Positions 8,310 through 16,182 of a DNA stretch of 64,000 nt are shown piece by piece; positions within the stretch are counted from its first letter, which is position 1, and every line of letters begins with the position of its first letter. The DNA lies in assembly GCA_964605655.1 (NCBI GenBank), contig CAZSDK010000003.1:124001-188000 (forward strand). The letters run 5' to 3'. Both the position numbers and the translations under genes were made by a program. The notes below the pieces were generated by a model that was given only the letters and a program-made list of their open reading frames with translations, had not been told where the DNA came from and ran no database searches. This stretch comes from JAKLIX01 sp964605655 (GTDB lineage Bacteria; Bacteroidota; Bacteroidia; Bacteroidales; CAIXZF01).

Positions 8310-9137
8310 ATGATCCTTGCATTTATTCACTGGAATGTTGATCCCGAGATCTTCCGTATCGGGGGGATAGCCGTCCGCTGGTACGGCCTGCTTTTTGCCC
8401 TGGCCTTTTATTTTGGCTACCTCATCATGTCACGTATCTTTAAGTGGGAAGGTGTCGGGGAAAAAAAGCTCGACCAGCTTTCCATTTATATGATCGTGGC
8501 TACTGTGGTTGGTGCCCGGCTGGGTCATTGTCTCTTCTACCAGCCCGATTATTATCTTCAAAACCCTTGGGAGATCCTGATGATCTGGAAGGGTGGACTG
8601 GCCAGCCACGGAGCCGCTGTCGGCATTCTTATAGCCCTTTGGCTTTTCTCAAAGAAATCAGGACTGACATGGCTGTGGACCCTCGACCGCATCGTTATTG
8701 TTGTGGCTTTGGCCGGGTTTATGATTCGTACCGGCAACCTTATGAATTCTGAGATCTATGGGCATGCAACCCAACTGCCGTGGGGTTTTATTTTTTACCG
8801 TTCTGACTTCAGCCTTGACCCCAGGCATCCTACCCAGATTTACGAAGGACTTACCTATCTTTTCCTTTTTATTATCCTGTACTCATATTATCTCAGGAAA
8901 AAAGGAGCCATCAAGGAAGGTCTGCTGTTTGGCTGGTTCCTGATCGTACTTTTTGGCATGCGTTTTCTTCTTGAATTTTTAAAAGAACCTCAGGTAAAAT
9001 TTGAAGAAACCATGTTCCTTAATATGGGGCAATTATTGAGTATTCCATTTATATTATTGGGCATCGTTTTGTTATGGAGGACAAGGAGAAAACCTGTAGA
9101 GCTTATGCCTCATAATCAAGAAATTAATAAGGAGTAA
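8310..9137 (+). CDS. lgt: Prolipoprotein diacylglyceryl transferase
   Basis: 275 residues, about seven membrane helices. Moves diacylglyceryl from phosphatidylglycerol to the lipobox cysteine of prolipoproteins in the inner membrane. Recognisable Lgt motifs are KGGLASHGA (catalytic His region), the signature RTGNLMNSEIYG (usual form R-x-GNFxN-x-E-x-G), RHPTQIYEG, and RFLLEFLKEPQ near the C-terminus. Length is normal. Its substrates in this window include GldK, PorW and Omp28. gpmA starts one base after the stop, so the two are co-transcribed. Confidence 0.95.
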   Translation: MILAFIHWNVDPEIFRIGGIAVRWYGLLFALAFYFGYLIMSRIFKWEGVGEKKLDQLSIYMIVATVVGARLGHCLFYQPDYYLQNPWEILMIWKGGLASHGAAVGILIALWLFSKKSGLTWLWTLDRIVIVVALAGFMIRTGNLMNSEIYGHATQLPWGFIFYRSDFSLDPRHPTQIYEGLTYLFLFIILYSYYLRKKGAIKEGLLFGWFLIVLFGMRFLLEFLKEPQVKFEETMFLNMGQLLSIPFILLGIVLLWRTRRKPVELMPHNQEINKE

Positions 9138-9138
9138 C

Positions 9139-9885
9139 ATGTATCAATTGGTATTGATCAGGCACGGCGAAAGTGTCTGGAACAAAGAGAACCGGTTCAC
9201 CGGATGGACCGACGTGGATCTTTCACCTGCAGGTGTTGAAGAAGCAAAGGAGGCAGGAGCTCTTTTAAAGAAGGAGGGCTTTTTTTTCGAGATGGCCTAT
9301 ACTTCTTACCTGAAGAGGGCGATCAAGACCCTTAACTTTATCCTTGAGGAGATGGACCTCCTTTGGATACCTGTGAAGAAAACCTGGAGACTGAATGAAA
9401 AGCACTATGGAGAACTTCAGGGAATGAACAAGTCGGAGATGGCAGCCCGTTACGGAGAAGAACAGGTGCACATCTGGAGGAGAAGTTATGATGTACCCCC
9501 GGCTCCACTGGCCGCTGAGGATCCGCGCAATCCGGGTCTCGATGTCCGTTATCGCGAACTGACACCTGAACAGATCCCGCTCACTGAATCACTTAAAGAG
9601 ACTGTGGAAAGGATTGTTCCTTATTGGAAAGAAGTCATGGCACCCGACCTGAAGGAGAAAAAGGCATTATTGGTGGCAGCCCATGGCAATAGTCTCAGGG
9701 GCATCATTAAGTACCTCAAACAGGTCAATGATAAAGACATTGTATCCCTTAATCTTCCTACCGGTATTCCTTATATATTTGAATTTGATGAGGATATGAT
9801 CCTTCAAAAGGATTATTTCCTGGGTGATCCTGAGAAAATAAGGGAAATGATGGAAAAAGTGGCCAACCAGGGTAAGGCCAAGTAG
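9139..9885 (+). CDS. gpmA: 2,3-bisphosphoglycerate-dependent phosphoglycerate mutase
   Basis: 248 residues, the usual length for dPGM. Interconverts 3- and 2-phosphoglycerate in glycolysis/gluconeogenesis. The phosphohistidine motif LIRHGESVWNKENRFTGW is at the N-terminus, the second conserved His in VAAHGNSLRG near residue 186, and NEKHYGELQG in between. AAGGAG stands seven bases before the ATG. Directly follows lgt; the next gene (mutB) converges from the other strand 13 bases away. Confidence 0.96.
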   Translation: MYQLVLIRHGESVWNKENRFTGWTDVDLSPAGVEEAKEAGALLKKEGFFFEMAYTSYLKRAIKTLNFILEEMDLLWIPVKKTWRLNEKHYGELQGMNKSEMAARYGEEQVHIWRRSYDVPPAPLAAEDPRNPGLDVRYRELTPEQIPLTESLKETVERIVPYWKEVMAPDLKEKKALLVAAHGNSLRGIIKYLKQVNDKDIVSLNLPTGIPYIFEFDEDMILQKDYFLGDPEKIREMMEKVANQGKAK

Positions 9886-9898
9886 TTCATTCTGAAGA

Positions 9899-12052
9899 TT
9901 ACCGTCTGGTTTCTATCAGTATTTCAAGCATTTTCTGAGCAGCTTCCGGGATGGAGGTGCCAGGGCCAAAGATGGCCACAGCACCGGCTTTATAGAGGAA
10001 TTCATAATCCTGGGGCGGGATCACGCCTCCGACGATGACCATAATATCCTCCCTTCCCAGCTTTTTAAGCTCTTCGATGACCTGGGGCACCAGGGTTTTA
10101 TGACCGGCGGCCAGGCTCGAAACCCCCAGAATGTGGACATCATTTTCCACGGCCTGGCGTGCAGACTCGGCCGGAGTCTGGAACAAAGGACCAATGTCTA
10201 CGTCAAAGCCAATGTCAGCATATCCGGTGGCCACCACTTTTGCACCACGGTCGTGCCCGTCCTGGCCCATCTTTGCGATCATGATCCTGGGCCGGCGGCC
10301 TTCCAGCTCAGCAAAAGTGTCTGCCAGTTTCCTGGCCTTGGTAAAAGCATCATTGTCCATAGCTTCTGATGAATAAACTCCTGATATGGAGTGTATTACT
10401 GCTTTGTATCTTCCAAAGACCTTCTCAAGTGCATAAGAGATCTCGCCCAGCGAGGCTCTTTTCCTGGCTGCATCAATAGACAAGGCCAGCAGGTTCCCTT
10501 CTCCGGAGCCGGCACAACGGGTAAGGGCATCCAATGCTTCCTGTACCTCATTTTCATTTCTTTCCCCGCGCAGTTTCTCCAGCTGCCTGATCTGTGACTC
10601 CCTCACGGCTGTGTTGTCCACTTCCAGGGTGTCGATGGGATCCTCTTTGTCAAGACGATAACGGTTGACCCCTACAATCACTTCCTTGCCTGAATCAATT
10701 CTTGCCTGTTTTCTTGCCGAGGCTTCTTCGATACGCATCTTCGGGATACCTGTCTCAATAGCTTTGGCCATTCCTCCCAATTCATCCACCTCCTGGATCA
10801 GGGCCCAGGCTTTGTGGGCCAGCTCATGGGTCAATGTCTCCACAAAATAGGACCCTGCCCAGGGATCAACCGCTTTACAGATATTGGTTTCCTCCTGAAG
10901 ATAAATCTGTGTATTCCGGGCGATCCGGGCTGAGAAGTCGGTGGGCAGGGCAATGGCCTCATCCAGGGCATTAGTATGGAGGCTCTGGGTATGTCCGAGA
11001 GCAGCAGCAAGCGCTTCTACACAAGTCCGGGTCACATTGTTGAAAGGATCCTGTTCGGTGAGACTCCAGCCCGAAGTCTGAGTATGCGTCCTCAATGCCA
11101 GGGATTTAGGATCATTAGGATGGAATTGCTTGACGATCTTGGCCCATAACATACGGGCAGCTCTCATCTTGGCAATCTCCATAAAGTGATTCATCCCGGA
11201 AGCCCAGAAGAAGGAAAGCCTGGGAGCAAAATGGTCGATGGGAATTCCGGCAGCAACACCTGCCTTCAGGTATTCCATTCCGTCGGCCAGCGTATAAGCC
11301 AGTTCAATGTCGGCTGTGGCGCCGGCCTCCTGCATGTGATAACCGCTGATGCTGATACTGTTGAATTTCTTCATGTTCCTGGAGGTAAATTCAAAAATAT
11401 CGGCAATGATCTTCATGGAATGACTCGGTGGATAGATATAAGTATTCCTGACCATGAACTCCTTCAGGATGTCGTTCTGGATGGTGCCGGAGAGCTTTTC
11501 CATGGGAACCCCTTGCTCTTCAGCGGCAACGATGTAAAAGGCAAGGATGGGAAGAACAGCCCCGTTCATAGTCATGGAGACCGACATCACATCAAGAGGA
11601 ATCTGGTCGAAAAGAATCTTCATGTCCAATATAGAATCAATGGCCACCCCGGCTTTGCCAACATCACCGACCACCCTTTCATGGTCTGAATCATACCCTC
11701 GGTGGGTGGCAAGGTCAAAGGCAACGGAGAGCCCCTTCTGTCCGGCTGCGAGGTTGCGACGGTAAAAGGCATTGGATTCCTCTGCAGTGGAGAACCCGGC
11801 ATATTGCCTGATGGTCCAGGGACGCATGACGTACATCGTCGAATAGGGTCCACGGAGAAAAGGAGGTAATCCGGCCGCATACTGCAAGTGTTCCATGCCT
11901 TCCAGATCTTTCCTGGTATAAAAGGCACGTACCGGTATCTGCTCGGGTGTCATCCAGGAGGACTGAGGGTCAGTTCCTTCTGAAAAGGCAGAAGGAGCAT
12001 GTTGGTTGCCCTGCCTGCCCTGTGGTATTGGTTTGCTGAATTTCGGTCTCAT
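9899..12052 (-). CDS. mutB: Methylmalonyl-CoA mutase, large (catalytic, B12-binding) subunit
   Basis: 717 residues. Interconverts succinyl-CoA and (R)-methylmalonyl-CoA using adenosylcobalamin, leading to or from propionate. The N-terminal barrel carries SVAFDLATHRGYDSDH; the C-terminal cobalamin domain has the DxHxxG motif in GQDGHDRGAKV (lower-axial His). Lies 14 bases downstream of the small-subunit gene on the same strand. No methylmalonyl-CoA epimerase or propionyl-CoA carboxylase is seen here. Confidence 0.97.
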   Translation of the reverse strand: MRPKFSKPIPQGRQGNQHAPSAFSEGTDPQSSWMTPEQIPVRAFYTRKDLEGMEHLQYAAGLPPFLRGPYSTMYVMRPWTIRQYAGFSTAEESNAFYRRNLAAGQKGLSVAFDLATHRGYDSDHERVVGDVGKAGVAIDSILDMKILFDQIPLDVMSVSMTMNGAVLPILAFYIVAAEEQGVPMEKLSGTIQNDILKEFMVRNTYIYPPSHSMKIIADIFEFTSRNMKKFNSISISGYHMQEAGATADIELAYTLADGMEYLKAGVAAGIPIDHFAPRLSFFWASGMNHFMEIAKMRAARMLWAKIVKQFHPNDPKSLALRTHTQTSGWSLTEQDPFNNVTRTCVEALAAALGHTQSLHTNALDEAIALPTDFSARIARNTQIYLQEETNICKAVDPWAGSYFVETLTHELAHKAWALIQEVDELGGMAKAIETGIPKMRIEEASARKQARIDSGKEVIVGVNRYRLDKEDPIDTLEVDNTAVRESQIRQLEKLRGERNENEVQEALDALTRCAGSGEGNLLALSIDAARKRASLGEISYALEKVFGRYKAVIHSISGVYSSEAMDNDAFTKARKLADTFAELEGRRPRIMIAKMGQDGHDRGAKVVATGYADIGFDVDIGPLFQTPAESARQAVENDVHILGVSSLAAGHKTLVPQVIEELKKLGREDIMVIVGGVIPPQDYEFLYKAGAVAIFGPGTSIPEAAQKMLEILIETRR

Positions 12053-12066
12053 GTCGACAAGTAATG

Positions 12067-13968
12067 TTAAGAGTTAATGGAAGAGGGAATGCCGAGTATT
12101 TTCTGGAATTGAATAAGCGTGGCAGGAAGAGGGCAGCGAATGTGAATAAACTCATAAACACCTGCATCCTTAAGTGCTTCAATATGGTCTTTAGGGTAAC
12201 CGGCCACCAGGGTCTTCCCTGTGTACCCTTTGGCTTTCAATTGGGTGCAGATTTCAGGCACCAGCGAGGGATATTCTTCATCTGAACTGCAGACAGCAAC
12301 GATCTCCGGCCGTTTATCCAGGCAGGCTTCGACACCATCTGTGATGGATTCGAACCCGGGGTTGTCGATGATCTCAAATCCGGCACAGCCGAAGAAATTG
12401 GTTATAAAATTTGCCCTGGCTTTTTGCATGGCCAGATTGCCAATATTAAAAAGGAACACAACAGGCCTTCCGGCACCGCCGTCAATGTGTTTCTCAGTGT
12501 CCAGCCGGATATACTCCAGCAGCTCTGACCCTCTGCTTAAGGGGATGGCGTCGCCGGAAGCCGTCATCGATGGATGGTAATAGACATCAGGTTGAATCTT
12601 CGGTAACATATTCTCCTTCAGGTTCGGATACTGATTGGTCCCCAGAATGGTCGTTTTCCTGGCAGTGATGTCTTGTAACCGTTGTTCTTTTACCTGGTGG
12701 ATGGAATCCTGGATGAAATGTTGCTGAAAACAATGGATAAAACCACCCTTTTCTTCCACCTGTGTGAAAAGTTCCCAGGCCAGGTTCTTCATAGTATCTG
12801 TCAGATATTCAATATAATAGGATCCGGCACCGGGATCAACGATACTCCCCAGGTAGGCTTCTTCCTGGATGATGATCTGCTGGTTTCTGGCTATGCGCAT
12901 CGAAAATTCATCCGGTACCCGGAAAGCAGCATCAAAAGGAATGACGCTGATCGAATCTGCACCCCCCAGTGCGGCAGCCATCACCTCGGTAGTGGTCCGG
13001 AGTATGTTAACATGAGGATCATAAAGCGTCATATTCCAGGTGCTTGTCCCAGAGTGGATATACATGGCAGCGGGTTGTACCTGACCATCACCATAATGGC
13101 TCACTATTTCGTACCACAGCTGTCTGGCAGCCCTGGGTTTGGCGATTTCCGGAAAATAATCGGAACCGACGGCAAAAGAGAACATCATGGAAGGAAGGAT
13201 TTCCTCCGGGTCCAAACCGGCATCGGTAAGTCCGGCAAGGTATTCGTTACCGGCAGCCAGTCCGAAGGCTAATTCCTGGACCAGCGACGAACCTGCGTTG
13301 TGAAAATGTACGGGTTGAGGATTCAAGGGTCTGAGACCGGGAAAATGGGACCGGACCTTCCTGATGAGTCCTGCCAGTAACTGCATTTCTTCTTCCCAGG
13401 ACCTGGCCAGACTGCCACTGAGGACGAGTTCCGACAGAGGATCGTATTGAAAAGAACCTTTCAGCTTTTTCTTATCCAGGCCATGCCGTTCAAAATAGGT
13501 GATCAACAGGTCGGTGAGTACATGGTAATCCGGACAGGAATGAAAGTGGAATCCGGTTTTTTCAGGATTCATTTCCGCGAACAGGGACTCCAGGTCAGCG
13601 ATCTCTTTGAGCCGGGAGGCATGAATGCCGATAGCGGTCACTCCACGTTTAACGTTGTTGACTGCAAGGGAAGATATTTCTTTTGGATCGACGCCCGGTA
13701 TGTCCTGACGGATTTCCCAGCGGTTTGAACCAGGTTTGGCCCCCCTGGTGTAAGGCGGATGTCCGGGCAGCACCTCGCTGATATTCAGGGTTTCAAGATC
13801 TTCGGCCCGGTAATAAGGCCTGACAGCCATGCCGTCATAAGTTTTCCATACCAGTTTCTTCTCATAGTCGGCCCCTTTGAGGTCGGCCAGGATGGTGTCT
13901 TCCCATTCTTTTGTAGTTACTGGTGGGAAATCATTGATGATGAGTTTTTTTCCTTTGTTTTCGTCCAT
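12067..13968 (-). CDS. mutA: Methylmalonyl-CoA mutase, small subunit
   Basis: 633 residues, the usual length of the non-catalytic partner. It keeps the barrel and a cobalamin-fold C-terminus, but at the place of DxHxxG it reads CSSDEEYPS, so it should not bind B12; this is normal for MutA. First gene of the mutAB operon, with a good Bacteroidota promoter 43 bases before its start. Confidence 0.95.
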   Translation of the reverse strand: MDENKGKKLIINDFPPVTTKEWEDTILADLKGADYEKKLVWKTYDGMAVRPYYRAEDLETLNISEVLPGHPPYTRGAKPGSNRWEIRQDIPGVDPKEISSLAVNNVKRGVTAIGIHASRLKEIADLESLFAEMNPEKTGFHFHSCPDYHVLTDLLITYFERHGLDKKKLKGSFQYDPLSELVLSGSLARSWEEEMQLLAGLIRKVRSHFPGLRPLNPQPVHFHNAGSSLVQELAFGLAAGNEYLAGLTDAGLDPEEILPSMMFSFAVGSDYFPEIAKPRAARQLWYEIVSHYGDGQVQPAAMYIHSGTSTWNMTLYDPHVNILRTTTEVMAAALGGADSISVIPFDAAFRVPDEFSMRIARNQQIIIQEEAYLGSIVDPGAGSYYIEYLTDTMKNLAWELFTQVEEKGGFIHCFQQHFIQDSIHQVKEQRLQDITARKTTILGTNQYPNLKENMLPKIQPDVYYHPSMTASGDAIPLSRGSELLEYIRLDTEKHIDGGAGRPVVFLFNIGNLAMQKARANFITNFFGCAGFEIIDNPGFESITDGVEACLDKRPEIVAVCSSDEEYPSLVPEICTQLKAKGYTGKTLVAGYPKDHIEALKDAGVYEFIHIRCPLPATLIQFQKILGIPSSINS

Positions 13969-14010
13969 GGTAGTGAAAAAGTAAAGTGAATGAAGCCAGG
14001 ATTAGTGATG

Positions 14011-14041
14011 CAAAAGTAGTGAGATTGGGCATATTGTCAAT
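14011..14041 (-). promoter_or_regulatory. Promoter of mutAB
   Basis: On the minus strand the -7 box TACTTTTG (14011-14018) is preceded at a 19-base gap by ATTG (14038-14041), close to the Bacteroidota pattern TTTG-N19-21-TAnnTTTG. It lies 43 bases before the mutA start codon. Confidence 0.6.
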
Positions 14042-14138
14042 CATTGATTCCGATACCCGGGTTAAAGCATTGATAATGTGAATTATGTATCAGTAATAAA
14101 CTTCATTTTGAAATTTGGTTCTGTTTGCGTATGTTTGG

Positions 14139-15014
14139 ATGATGAATGCTCAAAAAGTAATGGCACTGACCGGTCACCGCGGTTTGATCGGTTCAAGACT
14201 GAAGGATGCGTTTGTTTCCCAGGGCTGGGAGGTACGATTGCTGGAAAGGAGGTCAGTCTTTGGGGAGACGGAAGGCCTGGCCCGGATGCTGGAGGGTTGC
14301 CAGGTGGTGGTTAACCTTTCAGGTTCTCCCATCATCAGGCGATGGACACCATCCAACATGAAAGAAATGTTTGACAGTCGCATACAGACTACGCAGCAGC
14401 TGGTAAAAGCATTTCATCACATGCAGGATCCCCTGGGATTGTTCATATCTGTATCGGCCACGGGTATCTACGAAGATGGAGGCCCATATTCTGAGACCAA
14501 TGCCATGCTGTCGGGTGCATTTCTGGGGAAATTGTGTCAGGCTTGGGAGAAAGAAGCTTTTTCTGCTGAAGATATATGCAGGGTGGTGATCTTCCGCTTA
14601 GGGGTCGTCCTCGATGACCAGGGCGGGGCCTTGAAGAAACTGCTGCCTTCGTTCAAGGCAGGTCTGGGTGCCCGCATCGGGTCCGGGAAACAGTATTTTC
14701 CCTGGGTGCATCTGGATGATGTGGTGAGGGCATTCCAGTTCGCAGTCGACAGGAAAGATCTGAAAGGTGTTGCGAACCTGGTTTCGCCACAGATCATCAC
14801 GAACAGGCAGTTTACTGCTGCGCTTGCCAAGGTTTTACAAAGGCCTGCCTTTCTTTCCATTCCGCTCTGGGTGCTTAAGCTTATGTTCGGGAAAGGAAGC
14901 GTGACTCTTTCAAACGGTGCAGCTGTCGTACCCAGGAAGATCTCTGATCTTGGATTTTCCTTCCATTTTCCAAAGATCGAAGATGCTTTAAAACATCTTC
15001 TTAAAAAAGAATAA
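14139..15014 (+). CDS. TIGR01777 family NAD-dependent epimerase-like protein (YfcH/SulA-like)
   Basis: About 291 residues from ATG 14139 (ATG 14142 is equally possible; an in-frame TTG at 14115 lacks support). An N-terminal Rossmann motif TGHRGLIGSRL (GxxGxxG), RVVIFRLGVVLDDQGGALKK in the middle and a C-terminal DUF1731-like part (FLSIPLWVLKLMFG) match the TIGR01777 epimerase family, whose substrate is unknown. It stands alone, convergent with the AtpI-like gene 17 bases away. Confidence 0.82.
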   Translation: MMNAQKVMALTGHRGLIGSRLKDAFVSQGWEVRLLERRSVFGETEGLARMLEGCQVVVNLSGSPIIRRWTPSNMKEMFDSRIQTTQQLVKAFHHMQDPLGLFISVSATGIYEDGGPYSETNAMLSGAFLGKLCQAWEKEAFSAEDICRVVIFRLGVVLDDQGGALKKLLPSFKAGLGARIGSGKQYFPWVHLDDVVRAFQFAVDRKDLKGVANLVSPQIITNRQFTAALAKVLQRPAFLSIPLWVLKLMFGKGSVTLSNGAAVVPRKISDLGFSFHFPKIEDALKHLLKKE

Positions 15015-15031
15015 GCGGAGAGAATTTCGGA

Positions 15032-15484
15032 TCAGGACACAGAAGTTCCTGATGAATCATCCCGAGCCTTTGGCCCAGGATCATTGCTTATTTGATGATA
15101 ACGAAACCGGGTAAGGGAGTAGACTTCAAATAAAGTGTACAGGAGGTACAGGATAAAGAATGTGACCCCGAAGGCAAGAGCATCCGAACGATGCCAATAA
15201 ATATAAACCACCAGCACAAGAATATACAGTGAGAGTTTTACCAGCGTAGTCACCAGGTAGTAATTCACAAAACCCGAGATTTTTTTTTCTGAAGCTTTAA
15301 GAAGGACATAGTGGATCACGATGTTAATGGAAAAAAAGAGCAGGATCAGGTAAGGCAGTGCGGGGGTCCTCCAGCGAAAGGGCAGATAATGGTTGATGAT
15401 GATGGCAAGAACAGCAATGATCCCGGTATAAAGGATCAGGTTCCTTGTAAAACTGAAAAAAAGCTGGCTGCTCCTGCTTGTCAT
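15032..15484 (-). CDS. AtpI-like four-helix membrane protein
   Basis: 150 residues with four predicted membrane helices and a hydrophilic C-terminus (DPGPKARDDSSG). Its start overlaps the AtpZ stop by four bases. In many Bacteroidota a protein of this shape stands between atpZ and atpB and is taken as an AtpI-like ATP synthase accessory; the assignment here rests on position and topology, not on a motif. The ATP synthase genes themselves do not follow. Confidence 0.55.
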   Translation of the reverse strand: MTSRSSQLFFSFTRNLILYTGIIAVLAIIINHYLPFRWRTPALPYLILLFFSINIVIHYVLLKASEKKISGFVNYYLVTTLVKLSLYILVLVVYIYWHRSDALAFGVTFFILYLLYTLFEVYSLTRFRYHQISNDPGPKARDDSSGTSVS

Positions 15485-15699
15485 TTTTTCATAAGGTCTT
15501 TCGTGACAATATAAATAGCCAGTATTACCGAGCCCAACGACAATATAATGGTGAAAAGATAAGAATCTTTGTTGATCCAGCCATCGATCCTGAGCCCCAG
15601 GTAAACACCCAACAGGATGATGGTAAGCATCTGCAACCCGATACTGGAATACCTGAAGTAGTTATGGAGTAACGGTTTCTTTGACTTTTGGGATTTCAT
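15481..15699 (-). CDS. AtpZ/AtpI family membrane protein
   Basis: 72 residues, two membrane helices: LLHNYFRYSSIGLQMLTIIL and a second one ending AIYIVTKDLMKK, with GVYLGLRIDGWI between. This matches the short AtpZ family (putative F0F1-ATPase assembly or Mg2+/Ca2+ transport accessory). The start lies inside the end of the bactofilin gene (38-base overlap) and the stop overlaps the next gene. Confidence 0.75.
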   Translation of the reverse strand: MKSQKSKKPLLHNYFRYSSIGLQMLTIILLGVYLGLRIDGWINKDSYLFTIILSLGSVILAIYIVTKDLMKK

Positions 15700-16069
15700 T
15701 CAGTACCGGTGGCGGGGTTTCTTTGATGCCCATGGCTTCCATTTTGCAGGAACCGGTGAACATGGCTCCCGGCTCAATGGCCAGCTTGCTTGTTTTTACA
15801 TCACCTACCAGCCGTGAAGTCGACTTAAGAGTAAGCAACTCAGTCACGGTGATATGTGCTTTAATATTGCCAGACATGTCGGCATTCTGGCAGATAATCT
15901 CTCCTTCTACAATACCAGTGGGGCCAACGACCACCTTTCCTTTTGATTGTATGGATCCGATCAGGGTGCCATCAATGCGGATATCACCTGCCGAAATGAT
16001 GTTGCCCTTGACGGAGGTTCCTGTTCCCAGTAAGTTGATGGAAGGGGATTCCATTTCAGTTTTAGCCAT
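15662..16069 (-). CDS. Bactofilin (polymer-forming cytoskeletal protein)
   Basis: 135 residues. The central part is the short beta-helix repeat of bactofilins: GNIISAGDIRIDGTLIGSI, VVVGPTGIVEGEI, SGNIKAHITVTELLTL and KLAIEPGAMFTGSC, each a roughly 18-residue turn. N- and C-terminal tails are short and unstructured, as usual. Bactofilins polymerise at the membrane and affect shape or envelope positioning. It follows porW on the same strand and overlaps atpZ. Confidence 0.88.
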   Translation of the reverse strand: MAKTEMESPSINLLGTGTSVKGNIISAGDIRIDGTLIGSIQSKGKVVVGPTGIVEGEIICQNADMSGNIKAHITVTELLTLKSTSRLVGDVKTSKLAIEPGAMFTGSCKMEAMGIKETPPPVLNEIPKVKETVTP

Positions 16070-16182
16070 GATATGTTGGATTTAATATAAACAAACCTAA
16101 CCTCCCTTTTCAGAGCGGTAAGCAAAAATAGTAATAAATCTTTGGAAATGAAATCTGCAGAAAAAAAATTACCCGAAATATT